Positions 35,141 to 47,180 of a stretch of 64,000 nt of DNA are shown one piece after another. The position numbers and the translations under genes are program-made. Below the pieces are notes generated by a model, which did not search any database, was not told the origin of the DNA, and worked only from the letters and a program-made list of their open reading frames with translations. The DNA is from Larix kaempferi. Its lineage: Eukaryota; Streptophyta; Pinopsida; Pinales; Pinaceae. Each line of letters starts with the position of its first letter. Position 1 is the first letter of the stretch. The stretch lies in contig BSBM01000150.1 of assembly GCA_027924585.1 (NCBI GenBank), positions 18,024,001 to 18,088,000 on the forward strand. The letters are read 5' to 3'.

Positions 35141-38100
35141 CATGCCAGCCTATCATATTTCAGACAGTCATTACATAAAGATAGCTATCTCTCTCTTTAT
35201 TTAGTTTTTTTTTAAGTTTAAGCGTAGTCTAAACAGGCGACTCACCATTTTTCTTTTCTTTTTCTGGTTCATTTTTGACAGATTTCGGTAATGAATTTTG
35301 GGAATTTCAGATATAGGTGTTAATTTTGTATAATTTGAGTGTTTTGGGGTTTTTGAGAGTGCAGAATCTATTTTTGCATTCAAAAAATGATTTGAGTGCA
35401 GACAAAAATTTAATTAAAAAAAAAAAATCTGCACTCAGAAAATGATTTGAGTGCAGAAAAAAATCGAATTCAAAAAAAAAAATTCATAGTTCGAGTACAA
35501 ATTTACAAGTGAAGCTCATGTCATGTAATAGTTTCTTTTTTCATTGAAGAATCTTAAGGTATGGTGAGAAATACATTCATTTAAGCAATGCATAGTCAAT
35601 GCAAGTCAATGTCGGTTTCCAAAGAGCAAGTGTCACAAAGCAAGATTGAAACCCAATGGAGAGGTTACCCAACTCCCTGAGTGGAGAGGATATGATGTAA
35701 TAGTTATGTCAATATACTTTTCAAGTTATGATATTCATCTTAGCTCAATATCAAGATTGATCAAATCTTTTGAAGTGTAAATTTTTTAATCTTAAAATAG
35801 ATGTTAGCATAAATGTAAATGCAGAGAGGAGTAACAATATTGATATGCAAATATTGTATTTGTAGTGTTTTTATTTTGTGTAACTATATTTAGACCTCTC
35901 ATTTGTCTTCCTAACACCAATTGAACTAACTCTTAAAGCTAACTAACATTTTATTTCTCTATATTATTGTTTTTATATTAAATCTATATATCAAATATTT
36001 CCCTCTTTTATATATAACTAACATATAATATTAATTTTAAAAAATCTACCTATAAACATTAAATGACAACTTCTCTATTATACTAAATTGTAAAACACTG
36101 AACTCTATTTTAAACTTTCAAAAACCTACTATAAAAAAAAAAATTCACCCTCTTTAAAAACCATTATTGTTTCATACTATAAGTAAATAATGTGCAATAA
36201 TAAAATAAAATACTAAATTGTAAAGCCGCTTAACTCTAATTCAAGCTTTGAAAAACCTACTCTAAAGAGGAAATCTAATTCACTTTCTTTAACAACACTT
36301 ATTGTTTCGTAATATAAGCAATTAGTGTGTAAATGGTAGAAAACAGAGAGAAGCATGCCATAGAGGTGTCTTATAGCTTAATAACAAGCTTGAACTCCTT
36401 TGTAATTAGTGTGTAAATGGTAGAAAACAGAGAGAAGCATGCCATAGAGGTGTCTTATAGCTTAATAACAAGCTTGAACTCCTTTGTAATTTATATGAGA
36501 GGTAATTTATATGAGAGGTGTCTCATAGTTTAATAAGGTAAATAGAAACATAGCTTCAAGTCTCTGCCAAGTTATAACCAGAAAACACAAATAAAATAGT
36601 TGCACAGAGGTCAGTTGATTACGACCAGGCCATACATATTAGTCACGTTCAGACAAAGCATTGTGCTTGTAATAGTTTTTCAAAAATATATATATAAAGT
36701 TGACTAGAATAATCCATTAGGGGTTGAACCCTATGGATTTAGTCATAAATAATTATGTATTTAACATCGATATCCTTTTATCTATGCAAACAATAAATTT
36801 GCGTAATGAAAGAAATATTTCTAAACATATAGAGGACATCCCTCGAGTAAAGGTTTTAAACTAAATACAGACCTTCGTTCACATAGTAACCATCGTTCCA
36901 TAAATGAGAGTTTACATAAATGGTTTGCAATAATAGAGATTTAAGAATTTCTTTACTACAAGCGAAAGTATCATCCCGAAAGTATAATATAGATTTAGTA
37001 GCTCTTCATAACTATCATCCCAACTAAAATCCAAGGAGTATCCCACAAAAACATGTAGTCACAAAGATGCCATCCAGTCCACTAATAAACTGAAGGCAAC
37101 TAAATCCTGCATTAAACAAATAAAGCACAACATTTCTTATTATAAATAGAAGATTGAGGTGTAACAACATTTCTTATTATAAATAGAAGATTGAGGTGTA
37201 AGCTAGTTTTATGTAAAAATATTGATTAGAAATAGAAGATTGAGTGTATAGAAAGAAGAAGATGGAGGTGATAGTTTTATCTAAAAAGATCAATTTTAAA
37301 GCTATAATTTCAATACAATAGTTTTTAAATTATAATTAAAGTTTTATTAGGGTTCAAACTAAATAGTTACCAATTTTAAATTAAATCTTATTAACTACAA
37401 CTGTAACTTCTTATATCCCAATTCAATAAAAAATCAGTGCATAATTAAACAACTCTATGTATAACATCTATAATTAAAAATCAAATATGTGTAACGTAAA
37501 GAGGCATAGTGGTTCACATTTTATAGCAACTTTTGTATAGCATCATGCATTCAATCTATAAAAAAACATTATGGATCATATAATGTGTGTGAAAATTCAA
37601 ATTACATAAGTGATTATTGTTTATATTATTTTCACATTCTTTTCTAATAACAAGAGCTACGTGCACCTTAGTCCCTCCCTTTTAGGTTAAAAAAATATAA
37701 AATCCTAAAAAACAAGTTAAACAATCCTATTAACACTAGAATATGCACACTAAATTTCATTAATTTAGAAATCCAAAAAAGAAAAAAATTGTTCAATGAA
37801 TCATATGAAAGTATACCAATCTAACAAAACTATTAAGCTAGTATTGAGAAATCCATTTTTAAAATTATTGTTATCGATTGTTATGAACAAGATAGAAAAA
37901 CCAAAATGAAGTCCCCATAGCAAGCATAAGTTATAATTTTAAAGCGAATAACTTAACCAAATTATTTATCCCCCATCCCAACCCAACCTTGAATCTAAAA
38001 AAGTGATTATCACTTGAGTATAAGAGTCATGCATATCCACATCCTAAAGGGAAAGGGGAATCTTGGTTGGCTCCAATAAACTAATTTTAATTAATTTTCA

Positions 38101-39906
38101 ATACACCAAGTGGGTAGGAAAGATAATTTAGAATACTGGAGAGCCAAAGAATCATCTTGAAGAAAAAACAGAAATTTCAACATCTTTGGTTAGTGCATAT
38201 CTCCCTAAGCTTTAGTTTTTTGTAGCCTTGAGGAAAATACCCATTTGTCTCACATTTTCAACATTTTTTAAATTTATTTGAACATAAATTAAATGGAAGT
38301 GAAAATATTTGGTCATTTTGAAATTTTGTATTTGACAGAAAATTGTGACCATCAAATTTCAACATTGATTGAACACATGAAAATGGTCTCTCTCCTATGA
38401 TACTATTTTTGCATTGTGTTGAGAAGCTACATAAGAAGGCCAAATATGGTGATGTACATGTAGTTCTTATCCATAGTGATAATGATAATATTCCCATAGC
38501 ATTAAATGAAGCATTCTCTAGAGTTTAATATTTATCACAATCTTGATTATTGGAAATACAAGTTATTTACCACCCTCTCTTGTAAGTACAACTTAACAAA
38601 TTAATTTTCATAAACATCCCCTAGGACAAAAGAAACATATTACATCACCAAATGTAGAAATAAAATGTTGCATTGCATAACCTAGATACACTATAAAAAC
38701 ATAGTGCACAACTCACAATAAAGAACCCAAGTATGAGTCTATCCATGGTGTCAATAATTATTTGATGTTGGCATTGAAAGGGTGGTAGTAATTAAAAGTT
38801 TAAATGAAGCATCTAAGATATTTCTATCTATGTTCACTTTGATAATTCAAGATTCAACTTATTTATAACCCTCTTATGTAAGTACACCATAACAAGTAGT
38901 TATCAAAAGTATCTCTTGATGTAGAACCGACATAATATGTCTCTTATTGTAGAAATAAAATAGTGCACAGACACCATAACAACACAATGCATAATTAATA
39001 CTAGAGAGACCAGATATGAGATCTTAATGATAACTCGTATGTGCACAAAATATACTACTTAGTGCAAAAACAACATAGTACATGTTTCTTAGTGTAGAAA
39101 CACCATACCATCATTACAAAGATTACAAATATGTCTTTTCCACAAAAAATCAATTTCTATTTTTACAAAAATGTAATGTGAGCTTGGTAAGGGGACATTA
39201 TGATGAGCTATGCCAAAATCTTGCCAAACATCACTGGAAAAGTTCCACTAGATCCACTGATTTTTTCATATTTTTAAGTTTCCACTTAAAGAGGGCTAAA
39301 ATATTTCAACAGAGTTCAATGGTGGAACCCAGAGGACCATGAAACTATGATTTTTGTCATATTATTTGTTAGATTCGATCCAAAAGATTGTAGGAAATGA
39401 GGACGTGCCATGGTTTGAGTGCCCCTTGTCCATACCAATGTTGTGCACTACTTTTAACAATTTCTAAGGTGTGGAGATCATAATAGCGTCTCTATGTACT
39501 ATAAGACCATAATATTCAACCAATAACTACAGTTATAGGTATTGTAGATAGTTATTTACTAGAGGAAACACTGGAGAAAATATATATTTGTATTTTTAAC
39601 AATTCCATCGAGAATCATGGTGTTATAGAGCAGGGTCCAAGTGTGACAATATATCATCCCTGTAATGTGATTCCCAACTACTGCCCAAAAAAAACAAATT
39701 TAGAAACCAATCTAAGTTGAAAGCAATCTCTTACCCATGCTCTCAATGCAAAAACAATAAACGACAAGCTCAATTATGGTACAAGCAATTAGACACTAAC
39801 CTACATAGCTTGTTTGATAATTTGCAAGGTTTATTACTAGCAGTTGTACACAATTCTTAAAAAGAGCATATATGTAATGAAAAGGAGTAAGATAATGATG
39901 ATACTT
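35141..39906. other. AT-rich region without recognised genes
   Basis: No gene recognised. It contains a 9-bp stem GAGTGCAGA/TCTGCACTC around 35397-35445. A perfect or near-perfect 84-bp tandem duplication lies at 36321-36491 (unit begins ATTAGTGTGTAAATGGTAGA). A 37-bp tandem duplication lies at 37129-37201 (AACATTTCTTATTATAAATA...). The 79-codon frame at 38258-38497 (-) matches nothing I know. Confidence 0.55.
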
Positions 39907-40074
39907 GCCCAGATGCCATGGAATCTGCAAGATACTAGCTCTATAAATGGTTGAGCAGGATTGCACAAACCTTGGATCATTTCTTACATTCAATCCATCT
40001 TCATAAAAATTGTCTCCAGTTGAAATGGCAAAGTTGAGGTGCAATTGTTGGGTGACATTCACCATTTGTTTACA
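39907..40074 (-). pseudogene. Purple acid phosphatase exon fragment
   Basis: Reading leftward, CKQMVNVTQQLHLNFAIST runs into GDNFYEDGLNVRNDPRF and STIYRASILQIPWHLG. This matches the N-terminal metallophosphatase region of small plant purple acid phosphatases (family phrase FVISTGDNFYDNGL ... SLQKQWYSVLGNHDY). The metal-binding GD of GDNF is kept. The fragment stops after HLG at GCAAGT, where an intron is plausible (GC donor, or a mutated GT). No NHDYRG continuation is found downstream, so this is one exon, not a working gene. Family assignment is confident; its origin (capture or old duplicate) is inference. Confidence 0.75.
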
Positions 40075-40659
40075 GATGGTTCAAGATATTAAGACGTTAT
40101 ACATTTTCTACAGCCAGGTAATTAGGCTCAAGTGTGGTCACTGAAGAAAAAGTACAATGGAGTCAAATATGCTACGTAAATATAACATAGTACACAACTT
40201 ACGAAACAAAATTACACTACCTAAAGGGAAAATAAAAATGGAATCAAATATACGAAATGCTACTGAAAACTAGTGCATGTCAATGTAATACAATATTATT
40301 TCCATTATACAGTAAAAATGAAACAATATTTGCAATATGAAGGTTTCATGAATTTTTAGAAGGGAAAATTCATAAAGTATCCAACATACCAATAAACAGG
40401 CAGGGCACCACGTCCATGGAAATTGGCTCCAAGATTGTGGGAAAATATATAATTTTGGTCACAGTAAAGCTAGTCAAGGCTTAGAAAATAATTGCTTATT
40501 CATGAGGTCCCTGAAATTTTGAGAATAAAATAATTCCATTCCTTCAAGAATTTGAAAAATAAATAATAAATATTATTACTTTGAAAAAAAAAACCTAAGA
40601 AAAATTAAAATTAAAAAATATTATTTAAAAGTTAAAAACCAATTAAAGAAGAGAAAACA

Positions 40660-40904
40660 CTTTGTCTATGTGGATACTTGGACCTAGGACAGTCATACCA
40701 GCCATGATAAATTTCAATAAAGCATGTTTCATATATCACACCAAGTTTATTGTCTTTTACAATGGTTGGGACAATATTCATAACCCAAGCTTTGTTGGAT
40801 GTAAGTGTTGCTTCAAACCAACCAAGCCCTGCATTCATGTCCATAACATTGCGATATCTACTCTCTCCAACATATTTGTTGAACTCTAGAAGTAATAACA
40901 TCAT
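40660..40904 (-). pseudogene. Plant SAM-dependent methyltransferase (PMT/QUASIMODO-type) exon fragment
   Basis: The frame reads [41 protein letters not shown] and [18 protein letters not shown]. This is the C-terminal half of the large Golgi putative methyltransferase family (family phrases [52 protein letters not shown]). Motif I is present with one Gly to Trp change. The Cys-Glu-Ala-Phe segment is altered, and homology ends after KYPHR where Thr-Tyr-Asp-Leu is expected. It is a single exon of a family whose proteins are about 600 residues, so it is a fragment. It sits 0.6 kb from the phosphatase exon on the same strand. Confidence 0.8.
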
Positions 40905-42045
40905 TTATTCTAGGCAGTTGTGTAGTGCATCTTTGCATTCTTTTATGCTTGGGATTAGCAAATTTTATAGACTTTATCATATAAGCATAAAATTTTAATC
41001 ATTTGAGTAAAAATAAGCCACTTGGAAAAGTAGATTATGAGAAAAAAAATACTCACCTTATACTATGCAAACATGCTTGATGCATAATTATGCAAACATG
41101 CTTGATTTTTTTAAATATTTAGACAGTTAAACTTAAACATGCGTGTGACACAAGATCAATTCATGCATGGGCTTTGAAATGTAAAAGTAGACAAGAAAAA
41201 CTCATATGACTTAAAAATGTTGAATTCAAAATGTATCTTTTACATGTACAAGATATATAGTTGTTAATTCCTTCAAAAGAATCTTGCAGGCATGAATTTA
41301 TAATTAAAATCACAAATTCTATTACGTCAATGACCATTCTATCATTTTGTTACAAAACGGTTCTCTAGATTTCTATATCTATCAAAAACATATTATGGCA
41401 AACAAACCGACTATGTGCTTTTGCTTAACAACAAAACCACAATGCACTTTGGATCATACTTACTTCAAAGGAATACTAAAGCCACAATGCACTTTCGAAC
41501 ATATCCATTGTAATATTGATATCCAATTTAGTATTTGGCATGATATTAGAATTCTAAAGGAAAAAAAGCCATTTAAAGAATACTTATGAGAACAGGTGTG
41601 CAATGCTCGATAAATAGCATAACAAATGAAGCGTTCTTCCTCGAGACCAATACCTAGAACTTACAAGAACATTCTAAGAAGGGAAAATATAGGTTTTAAC
41701 TATCAATTCCCAGGAATATATTGGAGCCTAGATTTGAACCTAAATACCTACAACACTGAGGTTATAGTCCTACCTTAGCACACAAAATTTTTGGGTTATA
41801 AACATTGTTCATAAATATAATCACATTGTTCATCATCAATTGATTTTTTAAAAGAGATTCTAACCTGCTATATATTTGATTATGTTAGATAGTGCAAAAT
41901 CATGTTACATAAATTGTCTTCAACGTGAGCTACGAAGTTCAAGAACTACCGACTTTCTAGATATGCGTTTCATCTCAAATTTGGTTTGATTGTTTGTTCA
42001 TGTGGAAAGAAACATGACGTTTCCTTGTTGGTTGTTGAAGTTGTA
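40905..42045. other. Spacer without recognised genes
   Basis: The open frame 41347-41589 (+) contains a doubled phrase (KPQCTLDHTYFK / KPQCTFEHIHC) caused by a short DNA duplication. It is not recognised as a gene. Confidence 0.45.
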
Positions 42046-42355
42046 CATTTAGATGTAGTGAATGTCGAAATTAAGGTAATTTGGATTCACAATTTGATGG
42101 GAGAGCTTGGGTATCCTCATAATGAATAAACTGTCATGTACTATGACAATCATAGTGCAATACAAGTGGATTATAAACCCATTGCACAAAAAAAATGAAA
42201 CATGTTGATATTCATGCACATTATCGTATAGACTTTGTACATAACGATGTGGTAACTTTTGTTCATTGCATTACAAATGGCCAGATTGTTGATATATTTA
42301 TGAATTCATTCATAGGAGCAAATTTATTAAGCTTCAGTATATGGCTAACATTAAA
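42046..42355 (+). pseudogene. Copia RNase H C-terminal remnant
   Basis: The + strand gives VIWIHNLMGELGYPHNE, a TAA, then YYDNHSAIQVDYKP. After a frameshift in the A-run at 42188-42196 it gives KHVDIHAHYRIDFVHNDVV, CITNGQIVDIF. These match the Copia RNase H end (IWLR.LL..LG, CDNQSAI, KHIDI..H..RD, ...Q.ADIFTK). The catalytic context CDNQS has become YDNHS. The orientation is opposite to the other two Copia elements here, so this is a third, independent Copia relic. Confidence 0.8.
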
Positions 42356-42461
42356 ATTTAAATAAATATACTATTTTATTACTAAATAAATTTTCATAGT
42401 GAAATCATATACTTTTTAATAACATTTAGGCTTAGATCCATAAATATAATTTGATACTACC

Positions 42462-43203
42462 TTATTATAATTTGATCACTTGCTCCCAAAAACATTTAGA
42501 AATATTTTTTAAATTTCATAATAAATATAAATAATAAACCTTCAATATAAATTCTTTTTAACTTTAAAATAAATTATTATAATTTGACCATTTGCTCCCA
42601 AACACTTTTAGAAATATCTTTTAAATTTCATAATAAATATAAATAATAAACTCTAAATATAAATCCTTTTTAACTTTAAAATAAATTTAAAATTTAAAGG
42701 ATGTGAAAAAAGTCACAAACAATTACATTGATTGCTTTCTCGGCTTTGATAATGTTGGCCTTTACTAAAAAGATTCATGAAACATTACATATAGGACAAT
42801 TTCTCAAATACATCCTTTTTAATTTTAAAATAAATTTAAAAGTTAAAGTGTGAAAAAAGTCACAAACAACTATGCTTATGACTCTATAAGCTTTTGATGA
42901 TGGTGACCTTTACTAAAAATATTAATAGAAACATTACATATAGGACATCTTTCAAATACATCTATTCTCTCGTCACTTCACATTTATCAAGAATTAAACA
43001 AATATGTTAATAATCTAATTCCGAACCAACTTACAATCTAATTATGCCAAGTGCTAAAGCTTTTGCTATTTTTTAATGTAAAAACTCTCGTCACTTCACA
43101 TTTATCAAGAATTAAACAAACATGCTGATAATCTAATTCCAAACCAACTTACAATCTAATTATGCCAACCGCTAAAGCTTGGGCTATTTTTTAATGTAAA
43201 AGT
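42462..43203. repeat. Three adjoining tandem duplications
   Basis: (a) A ~112-bp unit beginning TTATTATAATTTGA at 42462 and 42574; (b) a ~150-bp unit with GTGAAAAAAGTCACAAACAA, first copy near 42699, second near 42848; (c) a 118-bp unit beginning CTCTCGTCACTTCACATTTA at 42967 and 43085. Each is two copies with several differences. The three different units follow each other with almost no gap. Confidence 0.85.
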
Positions 43204-43604
43204 GAGCAATCTTGTGATATTTTTGTGTTGGGTAAAGATAAAAGGTTTTTTTTGGGGATTTTTTGGTTATAAAGGGTATATGGTTTTATATTTTTCAGCT
43301 ATTGTGGAGTTGTTGTAGTATGTAACTATGGACTTAAAGAAACCATCTAAGTTATTGTATTATGTAACATTTAAAAACGTGTCTCATATATATGTGTGTG
43401 TGAGATAGATAAATTATCGTGGAGTTATTGTACTATGTATGTATGTATGCATTTAAAGATGTGTTTCATATTTTTTTATTTGTAAGCTAGTGTCCACTAG
43501 TAATAGGTCACCTAATAAAAGGAGTGCCTTGATAGTATACCCATTCACTATCTATTCTACATTCTACACTGGATCTTAATAAATTATAGAAAGTGATTTT
43601 TTTG

Positions 43605-43605
43605 G

Positions 43606-43636
<31 letters not shown>

Positions 43637-43692
43637 AATTATGTAATTGTATCAAACATACACAATTAATAATCTTAAATATTTTAATATTT

Positions 43693-43741
<49 letters not shown>
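43605..43741. repeat. (TA)n microsatellites
   Basis: TA runs at about 43605-43630 and 43697-43741. Further TTA repeats lie near 44341-44380. Confidence 0.9.
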
Positions 43742-43743
<2 letters not shown>

Positions 43744-44463
43744 TTTAAAAAAATTACACTTAAATTAGTGTTATATATAAAACAACAATTAATCTATGTT
43801 ATGTAATGATTAACAAAAAATATGCAATGTAATGATTGACACTAAAACTTATAATTTATAGTATTTAATCTAAAATTAATTAATAGTGGTAACTTGTAAT
43901 AGTATAATAAATCAATTTTATTGATAAATTATACAAATTTTATTAAAGATTAAGATGGTGTATTAAGCCAATTTCATTGATAAATAATCAGTTTCTTTTA
44001 TGTAAATAATAAACTCACACCAAAAGTTCATTTATGTTTATTTTATGTTGTTGTAAAACCACTATCCATGTAAACACAAGATAAAGCTTCTAATTAAGGA
44101 AGCAATAAGTTATCATCTATTTCACAATATTTTTGACAAAATGTGATATCTATGTAGACATTGTTATATTTATATATTTTATTTTATGTGTATTGTTTTT
44201 AATTATGGTAATGTCATTTTTTTATTTAACCATGTTTTATTATTTAATTTAAATTAAATCTTTGTATTTTGTATTATTTTATTTTTAGTTTAAAATATAT
44301 ATATATTTTTTATACTTTATGCATTTTGACTTTTATTATTATTATAATGACAATGTCTTATTATTATTATTATTATTATAATGGTAATGCCATTTTTATA
44401 TGATATATGATTATTATCAAGAATACGGTGCTCCCTTAGTGAGATTCGATGGATTTACCTGAG

Positions 44464-45150
44464 ACAATGTTGTTCTCATTTTTTATCTTCCGTTTCCCTT
44501 TCTCAATCGAAATCTCAGTGTATTTACTTCCCGTGACTTTAATTGTTTGTCACCCACTTCTCGTGACTTTAAAGTGCCAATTTTGGGAGGGTTCCACTTG
44601 TCCCACTAATTGGAAGATATTGTGGACAGTGTCAGATTTTGCCGCACATTAGAGATGAAAATGGTGAAGCTGACAAAATACCAGAGAATAAAAGGCAATT
44701 TCCTATCAGTGTCACTGGTTAATGACAAAATATATAGCTGTGTCTTATTAGCTAAATTTGTTTCTGATAATGGAATGACAAAAGAGAGAGGATGATTGAA
44801 TAAAATGTGGCATCAACTCAGAAGATCAGAACTTGCAGAAACAAATATAAAAGAACACTTTTTTTTAAGAAATATCTTTTTCATTTTACTAGGAACAATG
44901 CTAAGACTTGTGTGGTTAATTGAAGGTTGAAGGAAATAAAATTGTAGAAAGAAAGGAATCTTGCAGATGTTTTGGCGGTGGCTCTGGAGTCTGGACCCAG
45001 TTTTCCTGCAGGAGGTCTGCGAGAGAACGTCGCGGCTGCAGCAAGTAAAGGCTTGAGGTGTGTCGGCTTGAGATCTGTGTTGTATTTTACGATAGGTGGT
45101 GAATGACAGAGCGCAGATATTGACATCAGGTTTGCATGCATAGACTTGTA
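44464..45150. repeat. Direct repeat copy 2 (pairs with 34388-35140)
   Basis: Matches copy 1 from CAATGTTGTTCTCATTTTTT to GCATAGACTTGTACA. It is slightly shorter, without the 60-bp tandem array, but with a small local repeat of CCCGTGACTTTA/CTCGTGACTTTA near 44530-44572. The spacing between the copies is about 10.1 kb. Neither copy is flanked by a PBS or a polypurine tract that I can see. Confidence 0.8.
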
Positions 45151-45153
45151 CAT
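44881..45153 (-). CDS. Exon-like ORF with transit-peptide-like N-terminus
   Basis: A 90-codon frame reads MYKSMHANLMSISALCHSPP ... LLAAAATFSRRPPAGKLGPD ... RATAKTSARF and then a hydrophobic AT-rich tail that may be intron. The Ser/Ala/Arg-rich, acid-poor start resembles plastid or mitochondrial targeting sequences; this is composition only. The frame is GC-richer than its surroundings. In direct repeat copy 1 the same stretch is broken by a 22-bp deletion. It could be the first exon of a host gene or a chance frame. I do not recognise a family. Confidence 0.3.
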   Translation of the reverse strand: MYKSMHANLMSISALCHSPPIVKYNTDLKPTHLKPLLAAAATFSRRPPAGKLGPDSRATAKTSARFLSFYNFISFNLQLTTQVLALFLVK

Positions 45154-46145
45154 TTTCTATTATAAATTTTTTGTTCCCATGTATACATTTTTATTGTCAT
45201 ATTGGTACCATGCTTGAGAAATGCTCTTTAATTTATCAAGTGTTTACATTATATATATAATGTTGGGTATGTGTCATAGCATGTATCCTTGAGCATACTT
45301 GATTGACATTGTATGTTGATAGACATCGGGATGCATTGCATCTAGCTTCCACAAGTTCTTGATATTCATTTTATGGTAATAATGGGGATGATATCCAAAG
45401 GAAGAGCCCAAGTTCATTGCGTTAGTAGAATGGTGAAGAAAAAAAATTGAACAAGAAAGTAAAGATTTAAGTAGATTGTACATGTTCAAAAATGGCATTG
45501 GAGCTGCAATGGATAGAATTCATTGATGGTGTTTGTTTACAAAGAGAATCTTTGTGCTAGATAATTGCATGCCCATCACTTAGTGATATTAGGAAGTAAC
45601 AATTGAGGTAATTTTGTTGTTCTTGTTTGTTTATGCCTTCAGAAAGTTGAGATAGATATGATGTTGAAAATGGGAGTGGGTGAAATTTGGAGATAAGGAA
45701 AGAAGAGCATTTGTATCATTGACAATATTTGTTGAAGGTCACATGACAAAAATGGAATTTGAACTCTTTAGTATCTAAAGTTTATTTAGAAGTGTAAAGT
45801 TAAAGGGAAGTTTTGAGTTATGACTAAGAATTGTAAGTCAACACTTGCCTTTGATTTTTGCATTGTTTGGTTGACTTTGTTCCTTTCACTTTCAATATAG
45901 GGAGAAAGTATTGTAGTCATTATAAGTATTGGTCACATGCATTTTTAACTAGATTGAAACATAGTTTTACATGTTGCAACACTTCATCATGGGAGAGAGA
46001 CAAATCTTCCTTCACCATTTAATTCATTATGAAATGAATACATTTTTAAGATGGAAATGAAAAGTCACTTCCATAACAGACTACAACTAACAATATTGGA
46101 TCTTAACAAATTGTCAATAAATTATTTATATGTTAATTTCTATCA
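45151..46145 (-). mobile_element. 3' LTR region of Copia element A, left end not determined
   Basis: Sequence to the left of the polypurine tract at 46146 should be the 3' LTR of the - strand Copia element. The element-sense LTR would start TGATAGAAATTAAC at 46145. I cannot place the other end from this window because no second LTR copy is present, so part of this interval may be flanking DNA. Confidence 0.35.
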
Positions 46146-46154
46146 CTCCCCCTT
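46146..46154 (-). other. Polypurine tract of Copia element A
   Basis: + strand CTCCCCCTT, element sense AAGGGGGAG, a few bases after the end of the Copia reading frame and directly before TGATAG. Confidence 0.65.
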
Positions 46155-46976
46155 AATGGAGAAATGAATCTCTATAATACCTAGCATTTCTCTACATATT
46201 ACAAATTTTACCTTTCCATAGGGTTTAGTAAACATTTCAGCCATATTTTCATTTGCATTATAGTACATCAAGTTGATTTCTTTTGATTGTATCTTTTCTC
46301 TTACAAACTGATGTTGAGTTTCAATGTGCTTTGATCTTGCATGGTGAATTGGATTGCTTGTCAATTTAATTGAGCTTTGATTGTCACATTTGATAGATGT
46401 AGGTATTCCTTTCCTTTCTCCCGTGTCTTCAAGAATTCACCTTATCTAAATTTGCTTCACATGTAACATTGTACAATGCTTTATAATTAGATTCAATTGA
46501 GGACAAGGAAATTGTTGGTTGCTTCTTGATGCTCCAAGACACAACTATGGATCCTATATTGAATTCATATCATATGGTGGATTTTCTATCATCTGGATCT
46601 CTTTCCCAATCAAAATTGAAATAAGTTGTAAACTCAACCTTCAAATGATTGGTGTATTTAATACCAAAATCAATAGTCCCTTTTAGGTATTGAAAGACTT
46701 TCTTGTCTTCTTTCTAGTGACTCTCATGTGGTTTAGCCATGAATTGACTAAGTAAGCTAATTGGATATGCAACATCTAGTCTTGTTGTGGTTAAGTAGGT
46801 TAGACTTCCCACCAACTATATATACAAGGTACCATACTTCTTTTGTATTATCGTCATTGTAACTTGCTTAACATTCTATTATAGCGGAGTAGAGATTGGA
46901 TTACACTCATTCATATTGAACCTTTTGCTCGGTTCTTTTGTATACTTACTATGAGTAATCACAGGCTTTCCATATT

Positions 46977-47180
46977 CCCTCCATACCTACACCTAAACAT
47001 TAATGCATCTAACTAATATCCTTCATTTCAAATTCCTATGATTTCCCTCCATACCTACACCTACACAATAATGCATCTAACCAACATCCTTCATTTCAAA
47101 GTCCTATGATTTACCTCCATACCTACACCTAAACAATAATGTGTCTAACCAAGATCCTTCATTTCAAATTCCTATGATAG
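46977..47180. repeat. 68-bp tandem triplication inside Copia A RT
   Basis: CCTCCATACCTACACCTAMA units start near 46977, 47045 and 47113. The unit contains the family phrase FEMKDLG..HYCLG on the - strand. 68 is not a multiple of three, so the extra copies shift frame. Confidence 0.8.

Noticed and set aside
34388-45150. Call the 0.7-kb direct repeats a pair of LTRs
   Set aside because: No primer binding site follows the left copy, no polypurine tract precedes the right copy and the flanks show no matching 5-bp duplication. Kept only as a hypothesis.
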